From assembly GCA_051530055.1 (NCBI GenBank), contig CM121341.1, positions 6,262,001 through 6,326,000 on the forward strand: a stretch of DNA of 64,000 bases, in the 5' to 3' direction. The stretch comes from Neoechinorhynchus agilis (lineage: Eukaryota > Acanthocephala). Position numbers and translations under genes: made by a program. Under the pieces are notes generated by a model, which was given only the letters and a program-made list of their open reading frames with translations, was not told where the DNA came from and made no database searches. Below, in pieces: positions 47,056 to 56,961 of the stretch; within the stretch, counting starts at the first letter, position 1; every line of letters starts with the position of its first letter.

Positions 47056-47617
47056 AAAGATGTTTCAAATACCACGGAATCTCCTTGTAGACTTTGGTCG
47101 ATGTAATTCTCGAAGTCAATTGTTTTTAATAGATGATTTTCAACGCCAAAAAAACACTCGATGATCAAACAGTGCAAAAGTACACACACAGGAAACAAAA
47201 TGAAAATGGACTTTTCGTACGATTGCTATTTGTTTCACTGATGATTTCATCGATATTTCCGGTCAATTAGGACATTTCCTCAAGGTTTGTCATTCACCAG
47301 TGAATTCGAAAGCCCAGAATGGCAAAGAGGACATTTGTAGAAAATCCTATCGATTCTATTGATAAATTCTGATCAACTTGAAATTTAGATCGTCCAAAGA
47401 AGACGATCATTCTTCTGAATCTCAACGTTCATTAGGAGTCGATAATTTATGAACGCACCATGGCTAATTTCTCGGTGTGATTTTTAAAAACCTACTACGA
47501 CGGCAAAACAAGGCTTCCTCCTCCCACCTTCTGATCGAAAGAACTGGCGGTGTCACATCTACTTTCGGCGACACGCCCCTCACCTTTCTCACACACCTGA
47601 CTTTCCTCAGCGTTCGC
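47056..47617. other. region between two satellites, fragmentary coding signals only
   Basis: A plus-strand stretch near 47215-47285 reads FTDDFIDISGQLGHFLK and is followed by GT. On the minus strand KCPLCHSGLSNSLVNDK can be read near 47335-47285. Neither extends into a supported gene. Both are recorded because one may be an exon of a flanking gene. Confidence 0.25.
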
Positions 47618-47884
47618 CCCGAGATGATGAGACAGAGATTAGAAGGCGTGCCAGCGGATAAATGGCTGGACGCTGCTCAAAAGGCTATTCGGTTCCTTGA
47701 GGATGTATGCGAACGTGAAGATAGGCGCTCGGGACCAAAAGTCCGAACTTTGATCCAACGACACATCAATGCACTCGCCAATGACCTCAGACAAACATTC
47801 GAGAAAAACATGGACGACAAAGAAGACCGCCACCAAGAAGGACAACAAATAAGTGATGACATCATGAACATTGTGAACCAGTGA
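47618..47884 (+). CDS. hypothetical helical protein or terminal exon
   Basis: The frame begins MMRQRLEGVPADKWLDAAQK and ends DDIMNIVNQ at the stop 47882-47884. It is 88 residues of charged, amphipathic-helix composition, preceded by TTTCCTCAG about 20 nt upstream, a good splice or trans-splice acceptor. I recognise no family. The opposite strand holds an alternative first exon (MDKRFRSLLDDYVTRVDTEE, starting at 47970) that would run into the 182-bp array, so which strand is coding is open. Confidence 0.35.
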   Translation, partial: PEMMRQRLEGVPADKWLDAAQKAIRFLEDVCEREDRRSGPKVRTLIQRHINALANDLRQTFEKNMDDKEDRHQEGQQISDDIMNIVNQ

Positions 47885-47962
47885 CTCCTACGCCCCTCTT
47901 TATTTTTGATTTCTTCCGTATCTACACGAGTGACGTAATCGTCCAAAAGTGACCGAAATCTC

Positions 47963-49668
47963 TTGTCCATCTCACAACAACAACAACAGAATCAATCGAG
48001 GAGCGGGGGATTTTTTGTTTCTAACTGTTCACCCCCATCTATTGATCCATCTCACAACAACAACAACAGAATCAATCGAATCTCTCAATTATCGAGTTCT
48101 TTTTTGTCTCTTAGATCTTTAGTCTTTTTTGGCTATAAGAATAGTTCATCGGCGTGGTGGGGGGATTTTCAACTCGTTTCCCCTGATTATCGATTTGTTT
48201 CTAACTGTTCACCCCCATCTATTGATCCATCTCACAACAACAACAACAGAATCAATCGAATCTCTCAATTATCGAGTTCTTTTTTGTCTCTTAGATCTTT
48301 AGTCTTTTTTTTGGCTATAAGAATAGTTCATCGGCGTGGGGGGGGATTTTCAACTCGTTTCCCCTGATTATCGATTTGTTTCTAACTGTTCACCCCCATC
48401 TATTGATCCATCTCACAACAACAACAGAATCAATCGAATCTCTCAATTATCGAGTTCTTTTTTGTCTCTTAGATCTTTAGTCTTTTTTTGGCTATAAGAA
48501 TAGTTCATCGGCGTGGTGGGGGGATTTTCAACTCGTTTCCCCTGATTATCGATTTGTTTCTAACTGTTCACCCCCATCTATTGATCCATCTCACAACAAC
48601 AACAACAGAATCAATCGAATCTCTCAATTATCGAGTTCTTTTTTGTCTCTTAGATCTTTAGTCTTTTTTTGGCTATAAGAATAGTTCATCGGCGTGGTGG
48701 GGGGATTTTCAACTCGTTTCCCCTGATTATCGATTTGTTTTAACTGTTCACCCCATCTATTGATCCATCCACAACAACAACAGAATCAATCGAATCTCTC
48801 AATTATCGAGTTCTTTTTTGTCTCTTAGATCTTTAGTCTTTTTTTTGGCTATAAGAATAGTTCATCGGCGTGGTGGGGGGATTTTCAACTCGTTTTCCCT
48901 GATTATCGATTTGTTTCTAACTGTTCACCCCCATCTATTGATCCATCTCACAACAACAACAACAGAATCAATCGAATCTCTCAATTATCGAGTTCTTTTT
49001 TGTCTCTTAGATCTTTAGTCTTTTTTTTGGCTATAAGAATAGTTCATCGGCGTGGTGGGGGGATTTTCAACTCGTTTCCCCTGATTATCGATTTGTTTCT
49101 AACTGTTCACCCCCATCTATTGATCCATCTCACAACAACAACAACAGAATCAATCGAATCTCTCAATTATCGAGTTCTTTTTTGTCTCTTAGATCTTTAG
49201 TCTTTTTTTGGCTATAAGAATAGTTCATCGGCGTGGTGGGGGGATTTTCAACTCGTTTCCCCTGATTATCGATTTGTTTCTAACTGTTCACCCCCATCTA
49301 TTGATCCATCTCACAACAACAACAACAGAATCAATCGAATCTCTCAATTATCGAGTTCTTTTTTGTCTCTTAGATCTTTAGTCTTTTTTTGGCTATAAGA
49401 ATAGTTCATCGGCGTGGTGGGGGGATTTTCAACTCGTTTCCCCTGATTATCGATTTGTTTCTAACTGTTCACCCCCATCTATTGATCCATCTCACAACAA
49501 CAACAACAGAATCAATCGAATCTCTCAATTATCGAGTTCTTTTTTGTCTCTTAGATCTTTGGTCTTTTTTGGCTATAAGAATAGTTCATCGGCGTGGTGG
49601 GGGGATTTTCAACTCGTTTCCCCTGATTATCGATTTGTTTCTAACTGTTCACCCCCATCTATTGATCG
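47963..49668. repeat. tandem array of about nine and a half units of 182 bp
   Basis: CTCACAACAACAACA, then AATCAATCGAATCTCTCAAT and GATCTTTAGTC, recurs about every 182 bp from about 48050 to 49500. The first copy at the left edge is internally shortened by about 105 bp, and small indels occur in (CAA)n and the G-run. On the minus strand each unit reads GTTGTTGTTGTTGTGAGATG followed by GATCAATAGATG. The left-edge copy reads the same bases followed by GACAAGAGATTTCGG. Confidence 0.92.
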
Positions 49669-49816
49669 AGCTAATTGCTTATTTTTTTTGGTGGTCATTA
49701 TTTGTTAAAATGCACTTACAATTTTATGTCGCCTAAATTTCATCATCATTTTTTGAATTTTGTTAACCTTTGTGGGTTTTGGAGTCACCAGTATAGCTGA
49801 GCAGGAGCAGTTGCGA

Positions 49817-50474
49817 ATGGATGCCGACGATGACAAGCAGTCGGTTCTTAAAGTGCCCCAGCAACTCATACATCTTGGTCTCAGTAGGCCTCGTCGTATG
49901 AATGTAACTCCGCCTTCTCGTCCACTCACTCAAGCGGTTTCTAATCGTGTACAGCAATTCGAATCCACGGATGAACTTCTTGTCAAGCGATCGAATCGCC
50001 GGTTTCAATATCGCAAAGTTTTCTGTAAAAAAGATAATGGCGACTTTATTGTCCACGCCCGAGCCAGAAGTGCAGCTCCTACATCTAATAGAACTAAGAT
50101 AAACGAAAAGAATAGTGAGAAGAAGGTATCGACGTCCATTCCTTTTAACAAGATTACTACTACGTTGATTACAACAAATCAATTGAGTAAATCCGATGAA
50201 GATGTTTCTAGTGTTGAAAGGCTCAAATTGAAGACGCATTTCGTAGCTAGAGAGCGAGCGGCCATTCTTGCTTCACAGCTCCCTGAAAGTAAACTGTTCA
50301 ACAGCCGTGCCGCTCAGCTCGCAAACGGAGATGAAAACGTTGTCGACAGACGTCGTCTTAGCTGCTTTGGATTTGTAAGGAAGTCAGTTGTTGGGGAGGA
50401 TATGGACTCTTACGGTATGTCGGGAATGACGGTCAAACAACGCATCAAACTCTATGATCAGGTCGGAAATGGCG
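49817..50474 (+). CDS. first exon(s) of an unrecognised protein
   Basis: The frame opens MDADDDKQSVLKVPQQLIHL and runs 219 codons to a strong donor at 50475 (GTAAGT). The ATG follows ACCAGTATAG by 23 nt, which could be a trans-splice acceptor. Visible features are PPSRPLTQAVSNRVQQFEST, DELLVKRSNRRFQYRKVF, a Lys/Ser/Thr-rich middle, and GMSGMTVKQRIKLYDQVGNG at the end. There is no membrane segment or known domain. A related pattern (ELLNKRDERSTFQYRYF) recurs near 51835-51885, so later exons or a repeated module may lie to about 52.1 kb. I do not know the family. Confidence 0.55.
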
Positions 50475-52115
50475 GTAAGTGATAATAGCATTGAGAAAAG
50501 AAATATTGCTGGAAATGATCTCTTTTTTGTATTGAAGGTTTACGCGAAAAAAACCCAACGCGAAACGCGAGTTTGAATATTTGGGCTCCATTTTAAGCCC
50601 ATCGGTGTGTGGTCGAGAGTATGGTTTACACTTGATTTACTCGCAAACTTAGCGATCCTTAAATAGTTAAAAAATCTCAAATTGTACGCATCGATTCTGA
50701 TGTATGGGTTTTTGCGAACAACATGCATTGATTTACGAGGTGAACGAAACAACACGTCGTGAATTGACGCCTTTTCCCCCAAACAAACCGAATGTTAAAC
50801 TCAAAATACCATTGATAACGACACTATTCTCAAAAAAAACATTTTATATTTCTTGTGAACGAGAAACACTGTCGCAAAAACTTGAATTTTTGTTAGATCT
50901 CTCATTCATTTTATAAAACAAACGCCGCAAAACAGCTTCATTGTTGTAGATTTGTATTGGAAAAATATCGACATGAATGTTCACGTTTTCGTTAAGAGCG
51001 TAAATCATACGAATTCAAAAAATCATTGCATATCTTTCCAAATTTGCCATTGTCGGAACTGGACCCCCTCGATCCAAGCACAAATCAAAATGAAAAAAAA
51101 ACGCGAAGTAACTGTGGTGAGTTCGATGACATGGAAAAAAAGTTGAATTCTATGGGAATGTATTGGTGGGATTAAGGTGACCCGAGACAAACCATCGGAT
51201 TATCAATGCCGTTCTTCAATTTGTGTCTGAAAGTTAATCAGGTCGCTGATTTAAGTTGGTATCGCAAACCATGTCGTAAAAGGATAGTCACGCATTGTGA
51301 TTCCCATTATCCTTTTGGGCAATGAAACAGACAATTTATTCTGAGATGCACAGGACAGCGCTGGTTTGTTCATCTTCATTAACGGCGAAACCAAGGGGTC
51401 TAAACGGAGTCATGCGGTTCCAGCAGCGGCGGCAGGAGAAACGGAACGATGGTCGTTACCGATTCTCAAAGTAAAAATATATCAGTGAAAAGTTCACTAG
51501 TGACGTTCCAAAAAGCTTCTGCGACGATCGAGAATAAATGTCCGGATTGTCTACGGAGAATCGCACCTACACTTAGGCGAATCCTTGCGAGAACGAGACA
51601 TCATAAAACGCCAGAATCGTGTCCAGTTAAGTCAGTGAGCACGAATTACAGATAAGATTCGATTTGAACTCGTACAAGATAACCTGTGAACGATGTTTGA
51701 CCATCACGAGTACATCCTTACGTAATAAATCCGGACGCAAAGTGATGGCTATGGACAAAACACCACTCAGACTACCACAGCGACGGGCAGACAATGCGAC
51801 CGAGAGTTCTGGACATCAGCTAGACAATGCCACAGAACTGCTCAACAAACGGGACGAACGTTCCACATTTCAATATCGCTACTTTAACACAAACTCAGTT
51901 AACATCTCTACGCCGCAGATTCCTGAGCCGTGAGACGGTGAGGGTACGGGAAAAAAAGGTTTTCATTTTATCCCCACAACGACCCTCTGCCAATTCTAAA
52001 TTAAAGAAACTGGATAAATTTGGATTTCTGTTTTTTTCCAATGACCTTCACGTCCTCGTGTACCATAGTTAACTACTAGAACTAGGCTACTTTTTCCAAA
52101 AACGTTGAAAAATGA
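50475..52115 (+). other. possible further exons of the 49.8-kb gene, unresolved
   Basis: Plus-strand pieces with coding-like composition are at 51452-51655 (KCPDCLRRIAPTLRRILART) and 51740-51933 (DKTPLRLPQRRADNATESSG, ELLNKRDERSTFQYRYF). They are in different frames and I could not join them to the first exon with confidence. The rest of the stretch shows no recognisable feature. Confidence 0.3.
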
Positions 52116-52655
52116 TTTCGTTAGGAGATGCTCCGTACAAATGGCTCTGGTCCAACATAAACAATCCGAAAGGCATCATATACATAGTGACTGCTGAAAA
52201 GTGAAGAGAGAAAGAGGTAAAATGTCACCCCACAGCCGCCATTACCGCCACCAGTAGATGTTACAGTCTGCTCCGTTGTTAGTCTTACGCAAGAAGCTCT
52301 TCTGCACAAAACATGTGCAGCACTCGATACTGCTCGCTATCCACAAAAAGATAAAAGGAAGAGATCGTTGATGAACAATCGATGGAGGAAACAACAGGAT
52401 TGTCACAGATGCTCCGATTTTGTTGAAAGTGTAAGCAAATTGGGTCGGAAATTGTCGGCCAAAAGTTGCAGTGGTCGCGATTCTATCCTCACTTCTTAAT
52501 TTCAGCACCATAAGAACTCTCTCGTAAAAGGCCTGAGGGTTACCTCGAGGTTGGATTCGATAACATAAAAAAATCATCTTGTAGCTTTAAATATCAGTGA
52601 CGAAAATTAGGAACACCGTTTTTAATTTTTGGAATAGATTACTTGGATTATTATC

Positions 52656-52880
52656 TTCGGTGGGGGAAAAGATACTTTGTTTTCTTTAGTTTTGCCACCT
52701 CCTCAGTTCACTAATCCTTATTTAACCGATATTTCACCTCTCGGAATGTTTGCAAGTGTTAATGATAGACCTTAATGAAGATGTCGGAATTATCCGAGAG
52801 GTGAAATGTCGGTTAAATAAGGATTAGTGAACTTTAGTTCCCGAGGGGTGAATGGCAAAAATAAGAAAAAGAAAATAGAT
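52656..52880. mobile_element. MITE-like inverted-repeat element, same family as 34485-34668
   Basis: GGGGGAAAAGATACTTTG, then TTTAGTTTTGCCACC at the left end, mirrors GGCAAAAATAAGAAAAAGAA at the right. Inner arms AGTTCACTAATCCTTATTTA and TAAATAAGGATTAGTGAACT are exact reverse complements, as are CGATATTTCACCTCTCGG and CCGAGAGGTGAAATGTCG apart from one base. There is no coding content. Confidence 0.75.
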
Positions 52881-53644
52881 TACATTAAAGCTACACACTA
52901 AAGTCGTGCCAAAGTATGGGCAAAAACAGTTGATAAAAAAACGAGTGATATCTACTGGACAAATGACTCTTTCACTCAAAATGCTCTGATTTGTATTGCC
53001 GTAATAGATAGGAAAAAGTATGCTAGGAGCGACTAAGAGCGTTAACGATCACTAAATTTGGAGGTTTGACCTTACTGTGAGAAGAGAGGTGTTCTCCATT
53101 GAGTTGCAAGTGATTTGGAATCTTGATAGCCCTTTCAGAAGAAACGGACAACTCCGTTTGTGAGAAATTCTTAGCATACCTTTTTCAAGTTGAACTAAAC
53201 GCAATTTCAAACGGTAAAGTGCGATTTTACGGATTGCGTGAAATGAGAGATTTGAAAACGCGTTTTAATCACTCGTTTCCTTCCTGGATGACCACCTTCA
53301 ACGTTTTTCTTTTAGTGCGAATGGTAATTCTTCATACAAACCGAAAATGAGCAAGATTTGAATGATGACTGCAACTTTTCGTGGTGCACTGCGTCTAACA
53401 CTGTAATTTCGTTAGAAGTAACATCCGAACCACAGTCAAAAAATTAAATTCCCAACTCTAAATGGTGCACTTTCGCTCATTTCGACTTCATGACTTCCAC
53501 AAAAAAAATATTCAATCGGTTTTCGCGACAGGACCCACCTAAAGCTGGAGATCTCCAGTGAACGCGATGATACATCGCTGCTAATCTGTTTGAACATAAA
53601 AATGTTCATATTTTGGTTATTTTATATGATAGCGTACAGAAATT

Positions 53645-53833
53645 GAAATGATGGTTTTAAAATCTCCGATTGGTTTAGGAAGCACACAATCTTGTTGTTC
53701 GCCTTCGTTTGATCAAGGTTTTTATTCGTACTTGAACGTCGGCGGAGATAACACTTTGACAACCTTGATCAAACGAAGGCGAACAACAAGATTGTGTGCC
53801 TCCGAAACCAATCGGAGATTTTAAAATCATCTC
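53645..53833. mobile_element. hairpin element with arms of about 75 bp
   Basis: The left arm runs through TTTTAAAATCTCCGATTGG, ACACAATCTTGTTGTTCGCC and TTCGTTTGATCAAGGTT. The right arm is its reverse complement with only a few mismatches, for example AACCTTGATCAAACGAAGGC. The spacer is about 40 bases. The long identical arms suggest a young foldback/MITE copy. Confidence 0.8.
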
Positions 53834-54235
53834 AAATGGAACTAATCTGTTCGAAAAGAAGTTTTTTTTAAACCACTGATATGAAATGTTCTACCTAAAT
53901 CGATGGAAAATGATCTCGTAGAAACCTAACTTCGGTTCCTGTCGATCATTCGATCCATTTGGATAATTAGCGAACTGCAAAATGCGTTTGCTAAATCATG
54001 CGGTTCGTCCGTTGCATTACTTTTAGCAAAATTACCCATTACTTGACATTTTATTCTCAGAACATTTTCAAGTCTAGAGAATCACCAATGGTAATTTAAA
54101 CGCAAATATCTCGTATTCCGTCTTTTAGACGCAAATTTCGACCTAACCAGTCCATGAATATAATTTCGTTACAACCTTTTTAATTAATTTTCTCAAAAAA
54201 ATGGAAAAATAAAGGAACATCTTTGCCTCGATAGC

Positions 54236-56870
54236 GTTAGATTCCGTCATTTTTGAATGTCTCATTTCTCTTAGAAAAAACTTCAATTTAATAATCTTAA
54301 AAAAAGGTTAGATTAGAAGACCTCCTCCAATTTTTCCCTCCTTTTTTCGGGAGCGGAAAGGTATAAAAAAGGAACACCTTTCATTACGACGATAACTTTA
54401 GATTCCGTCATTTTTGAATGTCTCATTTCTCTTAGAAAAAACTTCAATTTAATAAGATCCAAAAAAAGGTTCGATTAGAAGACCTCCTCCAATTTTTCCC
54501 TCCTTTTTTCGGGGGCGGAAAGGTATAAAAAAGGAACACCTTTCATTACGACGATAACTTTAGATTCCGTCATTTTTGAATGTCTCATTTCTCTTAGAAA
54601 AAACTTCAATTTAATAAGATCCAAAAAGGTTCGATTAGAAGACCCTCCAATTTTTCCCTCCTTTTTTCGGGGGCGGAAAGGTATAAAAAAGGAACACCTT
54701 TCATTACGACGATAACTTTAGATTCCGTCATTTTTGAATGTCTCATTTCTCTTAGAAAAAACTTCAATTTAATAAGATCCAAAAAAAGGTTCGATTAGAA
54801 GACCTCCTCCAATTTTTCCCTCCTTTTTTCGGGGGCGGAAAGGTATAAAAAAGGAACACCTTTCATTACGACGATAACTTTAGATTCCGTCATTTTTGAA
54901 TGTCTCATTTCTCTTAGAAAAAACTTCAATTTAATAATCTAAAAAAAGGTTCGATTAGAAGACCTCCTCCAATTTTTCCCTCCTTTTTTCGGGGGCGGAA
55001 AGGTATAAAAAAGGAACATCTTTGCCTCAATAACTTTAGATTCCGTCATTTTTGAATGTCTCATTTCTCTTAGAAAAAACTTCAATTTAATAAGATCCAA
55101 AAAAAGGTTCGATTAGAAGACCTCCTCCAAATTTTCCCTCCTTTTTTCGGGGGCGGAAAGGTATAAAAAAGGAACATCTTTGCCTCAATAACTTTAGATT
55201 CCGTCATTTTTGAATGTCTCATTTCTCTTAGAAAAAACTTCAATTTAATAATCCAAAAAAAGGTTCGATTAGAAGACCTCCTCCAAATTTTCCCTCCTTT
55301 TTTCGGGGGCGGAAAGGTATAAAAAAGGAACATCTTTGCCTCAATAACTTTAGATTCCGTCATTTTTGAATGTCTCATTTCTCTTAGAAAAAACTTCAAT
55401 TTAATAATCTCAAAAAAAGGTTCGATTAGAAGACCTCCTCCAAATTTTCCCTCCTTTTTTCGGGGGCGGAAAGGTATAAAAAAGGAACATCTTTGCCTCA
55501 ATAACTTTAGATTCCGTCATTTTTGAATGTCTCATTTCTCTTAGAAAAAACTTCAATTTAATAAGATCCAAAAAAAGGTTCGATTAGAAGACCTCCTCCA
55601 AATTTTCCCTCCTTTTTTCGGGGGCGGAAAGGTATAAAAAAGGAACATCTTTGCCTCAATAACTTTAGATTCCGTCATTTTTGAATGTCTCATTTCTCTT
55701 AGAAAAAACTTCAATTTAATAATCTCAAAAAAAGGTTCGATTAGAAGACCTCCAAATTTTCCCTCCTTTTTTCGGGGGCGGAAAGGTATAAAAAAGGAAC
55801 ATCTTTGCCTCAATAACTTTAGATTCCGTCATTTTTGAATGTCTCATTTCTCTTAGAAAAAACTTTAATTTAATAAGATCAAAAAAGGTTCGATTAGAAG
55901 ACCTCCTCCAAATTTTCCCTCCTTTTTTCGGGGGCGGAAAGGTATAAAAAAGGAACATTTTTGCCTCAATAACTTTAGATTCCGTCATTTTTGAATGTCT
56001 CATTTCTCTTAGAAAAAACTTCAATTTAATAAGATCCAAAAAAAGGTTCGATTAGAAGACCTCCTCCAAATTTTCCCTCCTTTTTTCGGGGGCGGAAAGG
56101 TATAAAAAAGGAACATCTTTGCCTCAATAACTTTAGATTCCGTCATTTTTGAATGTCTCATTTCTCTTAGAAAAAACTTCAATTTAATAATCTCAAAAAA
56201 AGGTTAGATTAGAAGACCTCCTCCAAATTTTCCCTCCTTTTTTCGGGGGCGGAAAGGTATAAAAAAGGAACATCTTTGCCTCAATAACTTTAGATTCCGT
56301 CATTTTTGAATGTCTCATTTCTCTTAGAAAAAACTTCAATTTAATAATCCAAAAAAAGGTTCGATTAGAAGACCTCCTCCAAATTTTCCCTCCTTTTTTC
56401 GGGGGCGGAAAGGTATAAAAAAGGAACACCTTTCATTACGACGATAACTTTAGATTCCGTCATTTTTGAATGTCTCATTTCTCTTAGAAAAAACTTCAAT
56501 TTAATAATCCAAAAAAAGGTTCGATTAGAAGACCTCCTCCAAATTTTCCCTCCTTTTTTCGGGGGCGGAAAGGTATAAAAAAGGAACATCTTTGCCTCAA
56601 TAACTTTAGATTCCGTCATTTTTGAATGTCTCATTTCTCTTAGAAAAAACTTCAATTTAATAAGATCCAAAAAAAGGTTCGATTAGAAGACCTCCTCCAA
56701 ATTTTCCCTCCTTTTTTCGGGGGCGGAAAGGTATAAAAAAGGAACATTTTTGCCTCAATAACGTTAGATTCCGTCATTTTTGAATGTCTCATTTCTCTTG
56801 GAAAAAACTTTAATTTAATAATCTGAAAAAAAGGTTCGATTAGAAGACCTCTTCCAATTTTTCCCTGCCA
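54236..56870. repeat. tandem array of about 17 units of 157-161 bp
   Basis: CCGTCATTTTTGAATGTCTC recurs at about 54246, 54407, 54568, 54727, 54888, 55045, 55201, 55358 and onward to 56771. Two sub-variants alternate in blocks: ACACCTTTCATTACGACGAT (left block and once near 56430) and ACATCTTTGCCTCAATAAC (most of the right part). On the minus strand each unit carries an ATG with MRHSKMTESKVIEAKMFLFY. The array lies just upstream of the plus-strand FERM phosphatase gene but shows no clear similarity to its first exon. Confidence 0.92.
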
Positions 56871-56961
56871 ATTAGTCCCCTCGATTAATTCTGGAAGAAT
56901 TTTTGATGAGTTGAAGTTTGTATTCTTTTATTACCACCATTTTGTGTCCGTTGTATATTAG

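Larger units (their letters stand above)
52116..54235. other. noncoding DNA with two hairpin elements
   Basis: No supported gene lies here. The hairpin elements at 52656-52880 and 53645-53833 occupy part of it. Short open frames on both strands lack family signatures. Confidence 0.4.
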
